The translations under genes and the position numbers were made by a program. From CAWDJT01 sp963828705 (GTDB taxonomy: Bacteria > Desulfobacterota > Syntrophobacteria > Syntrophobacterales > Syntrophobacteraceae), in assembly GCA_963828705.1 (NCBI GenBank), contig CAWHGA010000028.1, positions 48,680 through 112,679 on the forward strand: DNA of 64,000 nt, in the 5' to 3' direction. Positions within the stretch are counted from its first letter, which is position 1; each line of letters starts with the position of its first letter. Below are positions 1 to 9,121 of the stretch, piece after piece. The notes under the pieces are model-generated. The model was not told the origin of the DNA. It made no database searches and saw only the letters and a program-made list of their open reading frames with translations.

Positions 1-850
1 CGTGAGCCCGCCGCACCTCGATGCGGTGCTCGGCCAATTGGTCAAAATCAAAAGCGTGGAGTGGTTGTCCCAGTTCCAACAGAACGAAGTTGGTGACATC
101 GACGACATTATTGATGGACCGGATACCGGCGGTTTCCAGGCGGCTTCGCAGCCATTCCGGTGATGCTCCGATGTGGATCCCATCAATGATCCGCCCCGCA
201 TACCGGGGGCAACCCGCCGGATCGTCAATGGTCACGGCCCCCAAGGAGTCCACCGGGGGACCGGTTTCGTTACAGATGATCTGAGGATACCGGAGTGGCA
301 TTCCACAAATGGCGGCAACTTCACGTGCGATTCCCACCACAGAGAGACAGTCGGACCGGTTGGGCGTGATGGAAATGTCAAGAACCGTATCGCTGATCCC
401 CAGAGCATCGGCCAGCGGTATCCCGACCCGGGTTTCGGGCGGCAATAACCATATCCCACCGGCATCGTCACCCAACCCCAATTCCCGCTGGGAACACAGC
501 ATCCCCTGGGAATGCTCACCACGGATCGTGGTTTCTTGGATGATGAGCCCGCCCGGCAGGGTGGCTCCTGGCAAAGCCAGCGCAACCACAGCTGACGCGG
601 CCACATTGGGGGCACCACACACCACCCGACAGGTCCGATTTCCGGTGGACACGTCACACAGGTGCAACCGATCCGCCCGCGGGTGCTTGCTGACTGTTTC
701 TATCCTTGCCGTAATAACCTGCTGCAAGGCCGCAGGCCGCTCCTCCAAACCCTCAAGCTCCAGTCCCACCATGGTAAGCCGCTGACCCAATTCCGCCACC
801 GACATCGGAAAGTCTACGTAGTCCCTCAGCCATTTCACACTAACAAGCAT
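1..850 (-). CDS. pheT: Phenylalanine--tRNA ligase beta subunit, N-terminal part (runs off the window)
   Basis: This is the amino-terminal 283 codons of PheT, the beta subunit of the alpha2-beta2 phenylalanyl-tRNA synthetase. The frame is open without a stop from ATG at 850 to the window edge. It starts MLVSVKWLRDYVDF, typical of the family. Next comes the OB-fold tRNA-binding (EMAP-like) domain at roughly residues 40-150 (SKHPRADRLHLCDV, RGEHSQGMLCS), then the start of the B3/B4 editing region (ITPNRSDCLSVVGIAREV, NNVVDVTNFVLLELGQPLHAFD). It is the last gene visible in the thrS-infC-rpmI-rplT-pheS-pheT series and is separated from pheS by an unusually long 319 bases. A GAGG element about 8 bases upstream of the ATG can act as the ribosome site. 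The remaining two thirds of the gene lie outside the window. Confidence 0.95.
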   Translation of the reverse strand, partial: MLVSVKWLRDYVDFPMSVAELGQRLTMVGLELEGLEERPAALQQVITARIETVSKHPRADRLHLCDVSTGNRTCRVVCGAPNVAASAVVALALPGATLPGGLIIQETTIRGEHSQGMLCSQRELGLGDDAGGIWLLPPETRVGIPLADALGISDTVLDISITPNRSDCLSVVGIAREVAAICGMPLRYPQIICNETGPPVDSLGAVTIDDPAGCPRYAGRIIDGIHIGASPEWLRSRLETAGIRSINNVVDVTNFVLLELGQPLHAFDFDQLAEHRIEVRRAH

Positions 851-1169
851 GCTCACGTCCTCGCATCTCACCTTCTCGCCGCAACTTCAGCCAGGATGAT
901 CCTGTCGGTGCTGCCGGCCGGCTCATCCGCTCTGGAAGATAGAATTTCTCTATCCCTTCTGTGGTGTTAGGATATAAATTATCACTTTACCTGCTATGCC
1001 CAGGCTTCACAAGCCCAAAAACGGATTGGCGATGGGTGAGGGACGGCCAACTGCGGTGTGACAGAAGTGGCGAGGACAATTCTGCGGCAAGGTATTTCCT
1101 GGGGAGGCCAGTGGCGTGCACAGCCACACAAGAAGGTCCCCCTCACTGCCACCAGAACGCCGGCCGAAA
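851..1169. other. pheS-pheT spacer, no gene seen
   Basis: These 319 bases separate two genes that are usually adjacent. I see no reading frame resembling a known protein on either strand and no clear rho-independent terminator. An AT-rich patch near 955-985 could hold a promoter for pheT on the minus strand, but this is only inference. Confidence 0.4.
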
Positions 1170-2180
1170 TCAGAACTGACTTAGAAAACGCAGATCGTTC
1201 TCATAGAACAGACGCAGATCATCAATCCCGTACTTCAGCATGGCAATCCGCTCGATCCCCATGCCGAAGGCGAAACCGGTTATTTGTTCAGGATCGTAGC
1301 CCACCATCCTGAAAACTTCCGGATCCACCATACCCGAACCCAGAATCTCCAACCAACCGGTCTGGGAGCAAACCCTGCAACCAGCTCCTCGGCACATGAC
1401 GCACTGGATATCCACTTCGGCGCTGGGTTCGGTGAAAGGAAAGAAGCTGGGGCGGAAACGCAGCCCCACATCAGGACCAAACATCTGATGAACGAAGATG
1501 GTAAGAATCCCTTTGAGGTCAGCAAAGGAGATGTTCTCCCCCACCATCAACCCTTCCACTTGATGAAACATGGGCGTGTGGGTCACGTCCGAATCGCAGC
1601 GGTAGGCCTTTCCCGGGGCGATGATGCGGATGGGCGGGCGGCGCTTTTCCATAACCCGCACCTGAATTGGGGAGGTATGGGTCCTAAGCAGAACATTATC
1701 GGAGAAATAGAAGGTGTCCTGCATATCACGGGCAGGGTGATCTTTGGGAATATTGAGCGCCTCGAAGTTGTAGTAATCCAGCTCCACTTCCGGACCTTCC
1801 ACGGTCTCAAAGCCGAGCCGCTGAAAGATCTGGGATATCTCACGGGCCACCCGGGTGATGGGGTGAAAGCGCCCCTGCAAAGGCACGCGGCCGGGGACCG
1901 TCACATCAAAATGCTCGACAGCTCGCAACGCCTGTGCCCGCGCCCGCTCCAGAGCCGCATTCAAAGCCGCCTCGACCTGTTGTTTGGCGTCGTTCAGCAG
2001 CTGCCCGAGCTGCGGGCGTTCTTCCGCCGGCGACTGAGCCAGTTCTTTGAAGCAGCGACTGAACTCCCCTTTACGCCCCAGATAGCGAACCCGCAGAGCC
2101 TCCAGCGCCCGTGCATCGGCCCCGGCAGCATCCACATCGAGCCCGGCAGCGTGAAGAATGGCCTGAATGCTTTTCTTCAT
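1170..2180 (-). CDS. pheS: Phenylalanine--tRNA ligase alpha subunit
   Basis: PheS is the catalytic subunit that activates phenylalanine and charges tRNA-Phe in the cytoplasm. The 336-residue protein has the usual length. It begins with a coiled-coil arm (residues about 1-90, including RYLGRKGEFSRCFKEL). The class II core follows, with motif 1 around HPITRVAREISQIFQRLGF, the acceptor region GPEVELDYYNFEALNIPKDHPARDMQDTF (given as two overlapping blocks), motif 2 with HTPMFHQVEGL, and motif 3 near the end (GFAFGMGIERIAMLKYG). A four-cysteine insertion (CVMC, then GCRVC) sits before TGWLEILG, as in many bacterial PheS. The gene starts ten bases after the rplT stop, so they are probably co-transcribed. 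The frame is intact. Confidence 0.97.
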   Translation of the reverse strand: MKKSIQAILHAAGLDVDAAGADARALEALRVRYLGRKGEFSRCFKELAQSPAEERPQLGQLLNDAKQQVEAALNAALERARAQALRAVEHFDVTVPGRVPLQGRFHPITRVAREISQIFQRLGFETVEGPEVELDYYNFEALNIPKDHPARDMQDTFYFSDNVLLRTHTSPIQVRVMEKRRPPIRIIAPGKAYRCDSDVTHTPMFHQVEGLMVGENISFADLKGILTIFVHQMFGPDVGLRFRPSFFPFTEPSAEVDIQCVMCRGAGCRVCSQTGWLEILGSGMVDPEVFRMVGYDPEQITGFAFGMGIERIAMLKYGIDDLRLFYENDLRFLSQF

Positions 2181-2189
2181 GCCCGGATA

Positions 2190-2543
2190 CTACGCGCTCT
2201 GCTGGGCTAATTGAGCAAGCCGGGCGAACGCTTCGGCATTGTGGACTGCCAGCTCTGCCAGGCTCTTGCGATCCAGCGTCACATTGGCCTTCTTGAGACC
2301 ATTCATGAAGCGCGAATAGCTCAAACCGTGCTCTCGAGCCGCGGCATTGATGCGCATGATCCACAGGCTGCGAAAATCGCGCTTGCGGGTGCGGCGGTCG
2401 CGATAAGCAAACTTGAGCGCCCGATCGACTGTTTCCATCGCGGTCCGCAGCAGCCGGCCTCGGCCCCCGCGGTATCCGCTCGCCAACTTCAACACTTTCT
2501 TGCGGCGTTCCCGTGATTTAACCGCTTTCCTTACCCTTGACAT
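2190..2543 (-). CDS. rplT: 50S ribosomal protein L20
   Basis: Ribosomal protein L20 binds 23S rRNA early in 50S assembly and represses its own operon in many bacteria. The 117-residue protein has the expected length and composition. It has a very basic N-terminal extension (RKAVKSRERRKKVLKLASGY), then the conserved FAYRDRRTRKRDFRSLWI block and the C-terminal globular part with GLSYSRFMNGLKKA. The start at 2543 is preceded by GAGGAG about 10 bases upstream. It follows rpmI with a 157-base spacer and leads directly into pheS. The frame is intact. Confidence 0.97.
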   Translation of the reverse strand: MSRVRKAVKSRERRKKVLKLASGYRGGRGRLLRTAMETVDRALKFAYRDRRTRKRDFRSLWIMRINAAAREHGLSYSRFMNGLKKANVTLDRKSLAELAVHNAEAFARLAQLAQQSA

Positions 2544-2700
2544 AAATACCTACTCCTCAATCATTCAATAGCTGGCAACCGGCCGGGGTCAGCATCCCGC
2601 TCGCCTGTGGCGGCCAGCAAATCCAAATCCACCATGAAGGCCTCAACTGGCAGCATCCAATGGCGGATTGCTGCGACAAATACCGGTACGCCCTGGAAGC

Positions 2701-2898
2701 CTAGAGGTAAGGAAGCATGCGTTTCAACAACTTCACATTGGCGCTATCCACGTCCGTCCCCTGGCGTAGCCGACGTTTTCTCTTGGTACTTTTCTTGGTC
2801 AGAATATGGCTCTTGTAGGCCCGAGCGCGCACCAGCTTGCCGCTACCGGTAGTCTTGAAGCGTTTGGCCGCACCTCGATTGGTCTTGATCTTCGGCAT
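2701..2898 (-). CDS. rpmI: 50S ribosomal protein L35
   Basis: Ribosomal protein L35, 65 residues, the usual size. It begins MPKIKTNRGAAKRFKTTGSG and contains the basic stretch TKKSTKRKRRLRQG. The reading frame extends further upstream, but the MPKIK start at 2898 is chosen because it matches the family exactly and has a GGAGGATTCC ribosome site immediately in front. It lies between infC and rplT in the standard order. Confidence 0.96.
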   Translation of the reverse strand: MPKIKTNRGAAKRFKTTGSGKLVRARAYKSHILTKKSTKRKRRLRQGTDVDSANVKLLKRMLPYL

Positions 2899-3067
2899 GG
2901 AATCCTCCGTCCTGGCTTGTATGCAACGATTTCCGCTGCGGGATAGCATTGTGTGCGCTGAGCACGATCGAGGCACGCAATTTATTGAGGTTGCTTGCAC
3001 CTGTCAAGCACTTTCCCTGAACAAACCGCTTACTTCTCGGGGAAACACGGCACTAAGGCTGACGATC

Positions 3068-3577
3068 TCAGGACTTGGGGGCCAACACCATGACCAGATT
3101 GCGGCCCTCCATCTTGGGTCTCTGTTCCACCACGGCCTCGTCCTGAAGTGCCTCCAGCACCCGATCCAGAATTTTCATGCCCAGATCTGAATAGACAATT
3201 TCACGACCGCGAAACAGCATGGTCACCTTGGCTTTGTCCTTTTGGGCAAGAAAACGACGGATGTGGCGTATCTTGAATTCCAGGTCGTGGTCATCCGTCT
3301 TGGGTCGGATCTTGACTTCTTTGACCTGAATCACCGAAGCCTTTTTCTTGGCTTCCTGGGAACGCTTGTTCTGTTGGTATTTGAACTTCCCGTAATCCAT
3401 GATCTTGCAGACAGGAGGATCCGCATTAGGAGCCACCTCAACCAGATCAGAATGGGCTTCTGCCGCAAACTGCAGCGCCCTTTCGATGGGAAGAATCCCC
3501 AACTGGCTTCCATCTGCTCCAATCACCCGAACCTGCGGTGCCCGGATCTTTTCGTTGATGTTTTCCTGTTTTGCCAG
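3068..3577 (-). CDS. infC: Translation initiation factor IF-3, probable CTG start
   Basis: IF-3 binds the 30S subunit, prevents early joining of 50S and proofreads the start codon. The protein is about 169 residues. It shows the N-terminal domain (ENINEKIRAPQVRVIGADG, then LGILPIERALQFA and DLVEVAPNADPPVCKIMDYG), the lysine-rich linker (KFKYQQNKRSQEAKKKAS) and the C-terminal domain (EVKIRPKTDDHDLEFKIRH). No ATG, GTG or TTG sits at the family's usual start. The frame runs up to a CTG at 3577, which lies eight bases after a strong AAAGGAGG. A GTG at 3526 would delete the conserved N-terminus. Rare start codons in infC are known (AUU in Escherichia coli) and allow IF-3 to repress its own translation, so CTG here fits the same logic. 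thrS lies upstream and rpmI downstream. Confidence 0.93.
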   Translation of the reverse strand: MAKQENINEKIRAPQVRVIGADGSQLGILPIERALQFAAEAHSDLVEVAPNADPPVCKIMDYGKFKYQQNKRSQEAKKKASVIQVKEVKIRPKTDDHDLEFKIRHIRRFLAQKDKAKVTMLFRGREIVYSDLGMKILDRVLEALQDEAVVEQRPKMEGRNLVMVLAPKS

Positions 3578-3593
3578 AGCGCCAACCTCCTTT
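3575..3593 (-). promoter_or_regulatory. infC ribosome-binding site and non-canonical CTG start
   Basis: The minus strand reads AAAGGAGG (3593-3586), then eight bases, then CTG (3577-3575) in frame with conserved IF-3 sequence. The near-perfect Shine-Dalgarno match at the right distance marks CTG as the initiation codon. A weak start codon here would make infC sensitive to the IF-3 level, as established for the AUU start of E. coli infC. Confidence 0.75.
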
Positions 3594-3701
3594 CCAAAGA
3601 TGTTTCAGAAACGGCCGCCAATCATGGCTACAGAGCCAGGATCCATGGCCCAAAACTCCGAACAAAAGACTCGATATTCGCTGCTCGAAACCCCACCAAG
3701 C

Positions 3702-5643
3702 CTAGACGATACCCAAGCCAATACGGCCACCAGTGGCCTCCCGGCATTCTTGCTCCACCAACCGGATAAAATCGTCCGCGGTCATGAGGTCCAGCTGCCG
3801 GCCGTCGCGAAGTCGCGGGCAGATGCCGTTGGCTTCCACTTCCCGGTCCCCGACCACCAGCATGTAGGGGATCTTTTGCAGCTGCGCTTCGCGGATCTTG
3901 AAACCGAGTTTCTCATTGCGCTGGTCCAGTTCCACTCGCATCCCGGCCTCCTGAAGCTGCTGCTGGATGATGCGGGCAAAATCCAACTGCCGGTCGGTCA
4001 CCGTCACCAGGATCGCCTGAACCGGCGCCAGCCAAGCGGGAAACGCACCGGCAAAATGTTCGATGAGCACCCCCATGAAGCGTTCGATGGCGCCCAGAAT
4101 GACGCGATGCACCATCACCGGTCGATGCTTAGCCCCGTCAGGGCCAATGTAGGTCAAGTCGAACCGTTCCGGCAAAGTGAAATCGCACTGGATGGTAGCA
4201 CATTGCCAGCGACGGTCCAGCGCATCATGGAGCTTGACATCGATCTTCGGCCCATAAAACGCCCCGTCGCCAGCGCAGATCTGGTATGCAATCCCTTTGT
4301 CCTGCAGCGCAGCTATGAGGGCATTGGTAGCACGATCCCAGTCGGCGTCGCTGCCTATGGATTTCTCAGGGCGCGTGCTGATTTCCATTTCGTAAGTAAA
4401 ACCGAACATACCCATCACTTCAATAACGAAATCAATGATGTCCTTGATTTCCTGATGGAGCTGATCGGGGGTACACAGAATGTGAGCATCGTCCTGGGTG
4501 AACTGTCGCACCCGCAGCAATCCGTGCAGGACCCCGGATTTTTCGTGCCGATGGACGGTGCCCAGCTCAAAGAGGCGCAGGGGCAAATCACGATAGCTGC
4601 GCAGTTTGGATTTGTAGATGAGCATGTGGGACAGGCAGTTCATGGGCTTGATCCCATAGGACTGTTCATCGATTTCGGTAAAGTACATGTTCTCCCGGTA
4701 GTGGTCGAAATGGCCTGAACGCTGCCACAGTTCGGTCTTGAGCAGCGTCGGTCCGATTACAATATGATAGCCGCGGCGCAAGTGCTCACGCTTTTCGAAA
4801 GTCTTCCAGAATCTGGCGAAGCAGGGCCCCCTTGGGATGGTAGATCACCATGCCAGCCCCGACTTCATCGCTAAAACTGAAAAGGTCCAACTCCCGCCCC
4901 AAGCGGCGGTGATCGCGCCGCTGGGCCTCTTCAAGGAATTTTAAGTACTTCTTAAGCGCCCCCGTATCGGCAAAAGCGGTGCCGTAGATACGCTGCAGCA
5001 TGGGGTTGCGTTCATCACCCCGCCAGTAGGCCCCGGCAACACTGATCAGCTTGAAAGCCTTGAGTGCCCCGGTGTGGGGAAGGTGCGGCCCACGGCACAG
5101 GTCCACGAAATCACCCTGCTGGTAGAACGAAACCGTTGGGGCCTGGAGCTCCCGGAGAAGCTCAACCTTGTATGGTTCTCCCTGTTGCTCAAAAAAGCGT
5201 ACCGCTTCCTCACGGGACATTTCCGCGCGCCGGAAGGCCAATTTCTGGGCGATAATTTTGGCCATTTCCGCTTCGATCTGTTCCAGGTCTTCCTGGGTGA
5301 ACGGGCGCGCCACATCAAAATCATAATAGAAACCGTTTTCGATGGCGGGCCCGATGGCGATCTTGGCCTCCGGGAAAATCGTCTTGACCGCCTGCGCCAT
5401 GATGTGCGAGGCGCTGTGCCGCAATATCTCCAAACCCTGGTCGCTATCCGAGCGAATGCCTTCAATGGTCACATCAACCTGTAACGGCGCGGTCAAGTCC
5501 AGCAGCTGCCCATCGGCTCGAACCGCTACGAAATGAAGACGGTCCGCGTTCAATACCGACAGCACCTCCTCAACCAGCGTTCCCGCTGGGAATTGAGCGG
5601 TTCCCCCGCCCACCAGAGTTACGTGGATATGATCAGAGGTCAT
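3702..5643 (-). CDS. thrS: Threonine--tRNA ligase (one-base frameshift)
   Basis: Threonyl-tRNA synthetase, about 646 residues when repaired. The N-terminal TGS domain (about 1-62) is followed by the editing domain with HSASHIMAQAV. The class II catalytic core has HPKGALLRQILEDF, then EHLRRGYHIV, the zinc ligand region KPMNCLSHM, motif 2 with RHEKSGVLHGLLRVRQFTQDDAHI, and HRVILGAIERF. The C-terminal anticodon-binding domain ends the protein. The frame breaks between residues about 285 and 289, at 4792-4800: GACTTTCGAAAAGCG should read GACTTCGAAAAGCG to give EDFEKREHLRRGY. The span is 3n+1 bases, so one extra T explains it and a sequencing or assembly error is likely. ATG at 5643 is preferred to the in-frame TTG at 5655. 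It is the first gene of the translation operon. Confidence 0.94.
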
Positions 5644-5911
5644 GTTCTTTTCCAATCCTGCACCAGGAGTCCAATGAAGCTTAGATCAGCGGGTGGAGCC
5701 ATTCGGCCGCACCCGTGCAGATGAAAAAAGGCACCTTCCCTGGTCGCAAAGGGGAAGATGCCCATAGATACATCTCGGCAGTATGTGCGCCTCCAGAGAA
5801 GCTCCGAAAATCTCCCTCCCGTGTGTGGAACCGATCCAGGTCAAGCGACAGCGAGCCTTACGTCTGGGTGCGTTTATCCCTCTGCAGCAATGCACATATC
5901 AAAATACTTTA

Positions 5912-5986
5912 TGGTAGGCACGGGCGGTTTCGAACCGCCGACTTCTACCGCGTCAAGGTAGCGCTCTCCCCCTGAGCTACGTGCCT
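5912..5986 (-). tRNA. tRNA-Val (GAC)
   Basis: A 75-nt cloverleaf on the minus strand. The acceptor stem AGGCACG/CGTGCCT, the D-loop with AGCTCAGGGGGAGAGC, the anticodon stem-loop CTACC-TTGACGC-GGTAG with anticodon GAC, and the T-arm GGCGG-TTCGAAA-CCGCC are all visible. The 3' CCA is encoded at 5914-5912. It lies between pgsA and thrS on the same strand. Confidence 0.97.
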
Positions 5987-6065
5987 GCTTTGCTTGGTCC
6001 TAATAGCGGATCACCAGAACTCATGTCAAGCAAAATGAATGCTTGAACGGGCAACCCAGCGGCTG

Positions 6066-6626
6066 TCACGGCGTCAATCCATCATGATCGCTGTTCCGTT
6101 GCCCCTCCCAAAGCTGAATCCCGGTCAGCATGTAATGCAGGCCGCTGGCCACAGTGGCGGCCGCAGTGACAGCAAACATGATAACATATCCCCACCGCGG
6201 CAACTTCATATATGCGGAAGACAACATGACCAAGACCGTCAGCAATTGCATGAGTGTCGTGAGTTTGCTCAACACTGAAGGCCTGATATGCACTCGAATC
6301 TGATGCAACATTAGGGTGGCGATCCCCAGGAGGATGATAGCGTCCCGACTCACGGCAACGACCACCAGCCAGTTGGGAAGAAGCTGCAACCGGCCCAGGA
6401 GGATGAAACAACTGACCAACAAGAGCTTGTCGGCCAGAGGGTCAAGATAAGCCCCCAGTCGGCTCTTTTGGTGAAAAACTCGTGCGATCAAACCATCGAG
6501 AGCATCGGTAAGACCGGCCAGGATAAAGACCAACAAGGCCTGACTCAAACGGCGATCCAGCAGGAGCCAGATGATCACCGGCGTAAGTAGTATGCGCAGA
6601 AGCGTCAAACAGTTGGGAACAGTCAT
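6066..6626 (-). CDS. pgsA: CDP-alcohol phosphatidyltransferase, probably PgsA
   Basis: A 186-residue integral membrane enzyme of the CDP-alcohol phosphotransferase family. The family motif is complete: DALDGLIARVFHQKSRLGA then YLDPLADK, that is D-x2-DG-x2-AR-x8-G-x3-D-x3-D. It has about five hydrophobic segments (near residues 10-25, 30-45, 80-100, 125-140 and 150-168). Size and the N-terminus TVPNCLTLLRILLTPVIIW match phosphatidylglycerophosphate synthase, which makes the precursor of phosphatidylglycerol and cardiolipin. Other CDP-alcohol transferases share the motif, so PgsA is the most likely assignment rather than proven. It starts seven bases after the upstream gene's stop and probably shares its transcript. 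Confidence 0.85.
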   Translation of the reverse strand: MTVPNCLTLLRILLTPVIIWLLLDRRLSQALLVFILAGLTDALDGLIARVFHQKSRLGAYLDPLADKLLLVSCFILLGRLQLLPNWLVVVAVSRDAIILLGIATLMLHQIRVHIRPSVLSKLTTLMQLLTVLVMLSSAYMKLPRWGYVIMFAVTAAATVASGLHYMLTGIQLWEGQRNSDHDGLTP

Positions 6627-6633
6627 AATTTCA

Positions 6634-8071
6634 TCACTGCGTCGAGCTTTGGGGAATGAATGAAAGATGGATCGTCCGATTCACCGCATCCTCCTCCTGG
6701 ATCTCGATGCGCCATGCCGCTAGCTGAAACTCCCGAAAGACAGCCGGAAGATTATCCCCCACCTTTTCCAGCTGAACCCTGGCAGACCCCGCACTATACT
6801 CCAACCCTGCGATTTCCATGTCCTCAAAGCGCTGCCGCAAGAATTGTTCCAGTGCTTGCCATTGTGCCAGACTGTTCATGCCCCGGATCATGAGGACCCA
6901 TCCGTAAACACGGGGCTCTCGACCAGGGGTCTCCACGGGCTTCCTGGTGGATTGGCGGGCACCATCGTCTCCTTTTTCGGCAAGCCCGGTTCGCACCAAC
7001 CGATCCAGCTCAGGCGTAATCCAGGCTGCCAGCTTGATGATTTCCTCAGCATAGTCACCTGGGTTGGCCATCGGCCCCAAGGGGAGTTCACGATGCACTT
7101 CTCCAACCCGCTCACCCGACACCCCATCGAGCAGATTCAAATCGGCCACCAGGCTCACGCTGCCATCGGCATGACGCCGCTGGGTCGCAGTCCCAATCAC
7201 TATGACTCCGGCGCTCTTGCCCTTGCCCCGACTTAGAGCTTGGTCCACGGGAAAGTTCTTTTCGACATCGAGATCCTGTTCGAGAACTTCCAAGCTGGCA
7301 TCGGGCAGGGAGAGGGTCCATGGCATCGTTTGAGCTTCCTGGCGGACGCTGCCGGCGAACAAAGCCTGAACCACCGTGCCCAGTTCATCCATCGACGGAA
7401 TATGCCACGGGCTGGTTTGCTCCCACCTTTCCGCCACCGACCAAAACACCACAGTTTTTTTTGCGGGTTGGGTAGATATCACCGGTGGTGATTGCTGTGC
7501 GTCTCTCTCGGTTGCTTGGTCCCCAACTGAGTTCTCTTTCTCTTCGGAGTCAACCTCTTCGTCGGTCTGATCGTCGGCTGCCTTTCCTTGCTCGGGGGTC
7601 ACAGTCGGCCCAGCCGCATCGGTGTGGCTTGGGGTCTGATCGTCGATGGCAGCTGAAGCCGTCACTTTCAAACCCAGCTCGCCCAGGCTGCGGCTGAGTT
7701 CATCGATCTTTACAGTCACCTGTCCGGCAAGTCGAAGCTTACCATTTTCGATTTCCTGTGCAACGATTCTGCAGGCCTTGCAGATAGCGATCCGGAGTCT
7801 TCATAATCAGATTTTGAATGTCGGCTTTTTTCTTCGACAAGGCTTCTTCTTCGACCAGGTTCTCGATCGCCTGTCGCAAGACCTCCGCCTTTAGATCTGC
7901 AATGGCCTCGTTGCGGCTCTTGCCCGGATTGCGACTATCGTAGGGCGCTTGTCCCTGATTGTAAAACATCTCCTCGCCCTGAGCCGCCCATGCGGGAAGA
8001 CTCACCGTCACACAAAAAAGCATACAGAGCACCGCAATCGTCGTGCGGACGCAATCACCGCGGCCGATCAT
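6634..8071 (-). CDS. Exported protein with FlgT-N/LPP20-like N-terminal domain (one-base frameshift)
   Basis: An exported protein of about 478 residues when one extra base is removed. ATG at 8071 is chosen because it has CGGAGGG in front and opens a signal peptide (TTIAVLCMLFCVTVSLPAWA). The mature N-terminus (RNEAIADLKAEVLRQAIENL, later TPDRYLQGLQIVAQEIENG and LRLAGQVTVKIDELSRSLG) has the helix-strand layout of flagellar-assembly T N-terminal or LPP20-like domains. The frame breaks at 7767-7768, where AA should be A. An acidic, low-complexity linker (about residues 135-200) leads to a C-terminal region with a repeated Tol/FlgT-like alpha-beta pattern. No flagellar genes are nearby, so a general envelope role is possible and the precise function is unknown. 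Confidence 0.7.
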
Positions 8072-8473
8072 CGAGTTTCCCTCCGTGAGCGGAACTACCC
8101 CATTCTTGGACGGCCAGAATCGAACCTGCGCCAGATCGCTTCTCACTCAGGACCAAACCTTTCAATACTACCAACCCGCAGGTCAATACCCAGCAGGTAT
8201 TTGCTAGCATAGGTCGCAACCGAACAACAAGGAATATTCTACCGCTATCCGCTTTGGGCGTAACATCTCAGTACCTGAAGGGCCAACAAGCCTGGTCGCC
8301 TGCACGGGAATGATGCCAGCAAATCCTTCCAGAGAGCATTTCGGTAGGATTTGATCGTTCCGACCTTTTCAGGTTTGTATTATCCGTCCGGTAGGTGCTA
8401 TTGAATCAACTACAACAGGTCCGGCCGGATGCGTCATCTTTTTTTTTGAGCTTCATCCTTTCACAGTACACCA
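8072..8473. other. Divergent intergenic region, no gene seen
   Basis: About 400 bases lie between a minus-strand exported protein and the plus-strand DUF4911 gene. It must hold promoters for both arms. I see no RNA gene or convincing hairpin. A run of nine T at about 8439-8447 just precedes the DUF4911 gene but lacks a strong stem. Confidence 0.4.
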
Positions 8474-8734
8474 ATGGATTTTGGGACCTTGCTTGACACG
8501 ACCCCCAAATATTGCTTTGTGCGGCAGTTGCTTATCCGTCCGAGAGAAATCCACTTCCTCCGCTTTATCCTGGAGGCCTATGAAGGACTTGCCACGGTCA
8601 CCACCCTGCAGTCGCAACTGGGGCTGGTGCAGGTGAGCATCGCTCCGGGCTGTGAAGACGATGTCGAGAGAATCCTCGAAGGCGAGCAGGATCGTCTTCA
8701 ATGTCGTTTCACGATTGCCTCCGAAAACGGATGA
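8474..8734 (+). CDS. DUF4911 domain protein
   Basis: A small 86-residue cytoplasmic protein. The core REIHFLRFILEAYEGLATVT, then LGLVQVSIAPGCEDDVERIL, matches the DUF4911 family, which is common in deltaproteobacteria. Its biochemical role is not known. The ribosome site in front of the ATG is weak, so the start is provisional. It lies upstream of a cNMP-binding protein and miaB. Confidence 0.8.
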   Translation: MDFGTLLDTTPKYCFVRQLLIRPREIHFLRFILEAYEGLATVTTLQSQLGLVQVSIAPGCEDDVERILEGEQDRLQCRFTIASENG

Positions 8735-9121
8735 AATCCGCCTGAGACCTTCACCCAGGTGTCTTGCCCGCCAGTATTCACTTGAAAATCAGGTGCGAAC
8801 CCGCTAGGATTCTGATGGTACGATTAGTGTCTTGCGGCGTCCTCTCGAGTTTGTTCTGACCCCGCAACGTCACCCAGGCGTGATGGATCAAATGACAAGC
8901 GAGAAGCGCACTCCATGGCCCCGCGTCAGCATGATCGCAAGCCGTTGCAAGGCACCGTGGTTCCAGCCTGAGACACTTGACACTCCGTCTGTAACATGTA
9001 AGAAGACCAAAAGAACCCTGTTATCGGGGTCTCACATTTCTTTGGGCGACCGGATACAAAGCTTGGAGCAACCCAAGAGCAACTCTTTGGCAAGGGATGG
9101 ATCACCACGATAGGATTACCC
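8735..9121. other. Intergenic region, no gene seen
   Basis: About 390 bases with only short, unconvincing frames on either strand. It probably contains the promoter of the cNMP-binding protein gene. I could not identify a specific site. Confidence 0.35.

Noticed and set aside
1284..2210. Long plus-strand frame opposite pheS
   Set aside because: It is the antisense of a conserved synthetase gene and has no recognisable protein features.
3399..4718. 439-codon plus-strand frame opposite thrS
   Set aside because: It lies entirely antisense to conserved thrS sequence in a GC-rich genome; the encoded protein looks random.
4786..4805. Programmed frameshift in thrS
   Set aside because: No such mechanism is known in thrS, there is no clear slippery site with stimulator, and many other genes here have the same one-base excess, so an error is simpler.
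5686..5895. 69-codon minus-strand frame between tRNA-Val and thrS
   Set aside because: No ribosome site or recognisable content; it is within the leader region of the thrS operon.
8439..8447. Terminator at the T run
   Set aside because: No strong stem precedes the T run on the plus strand and no plus-strand gene lies upstream.
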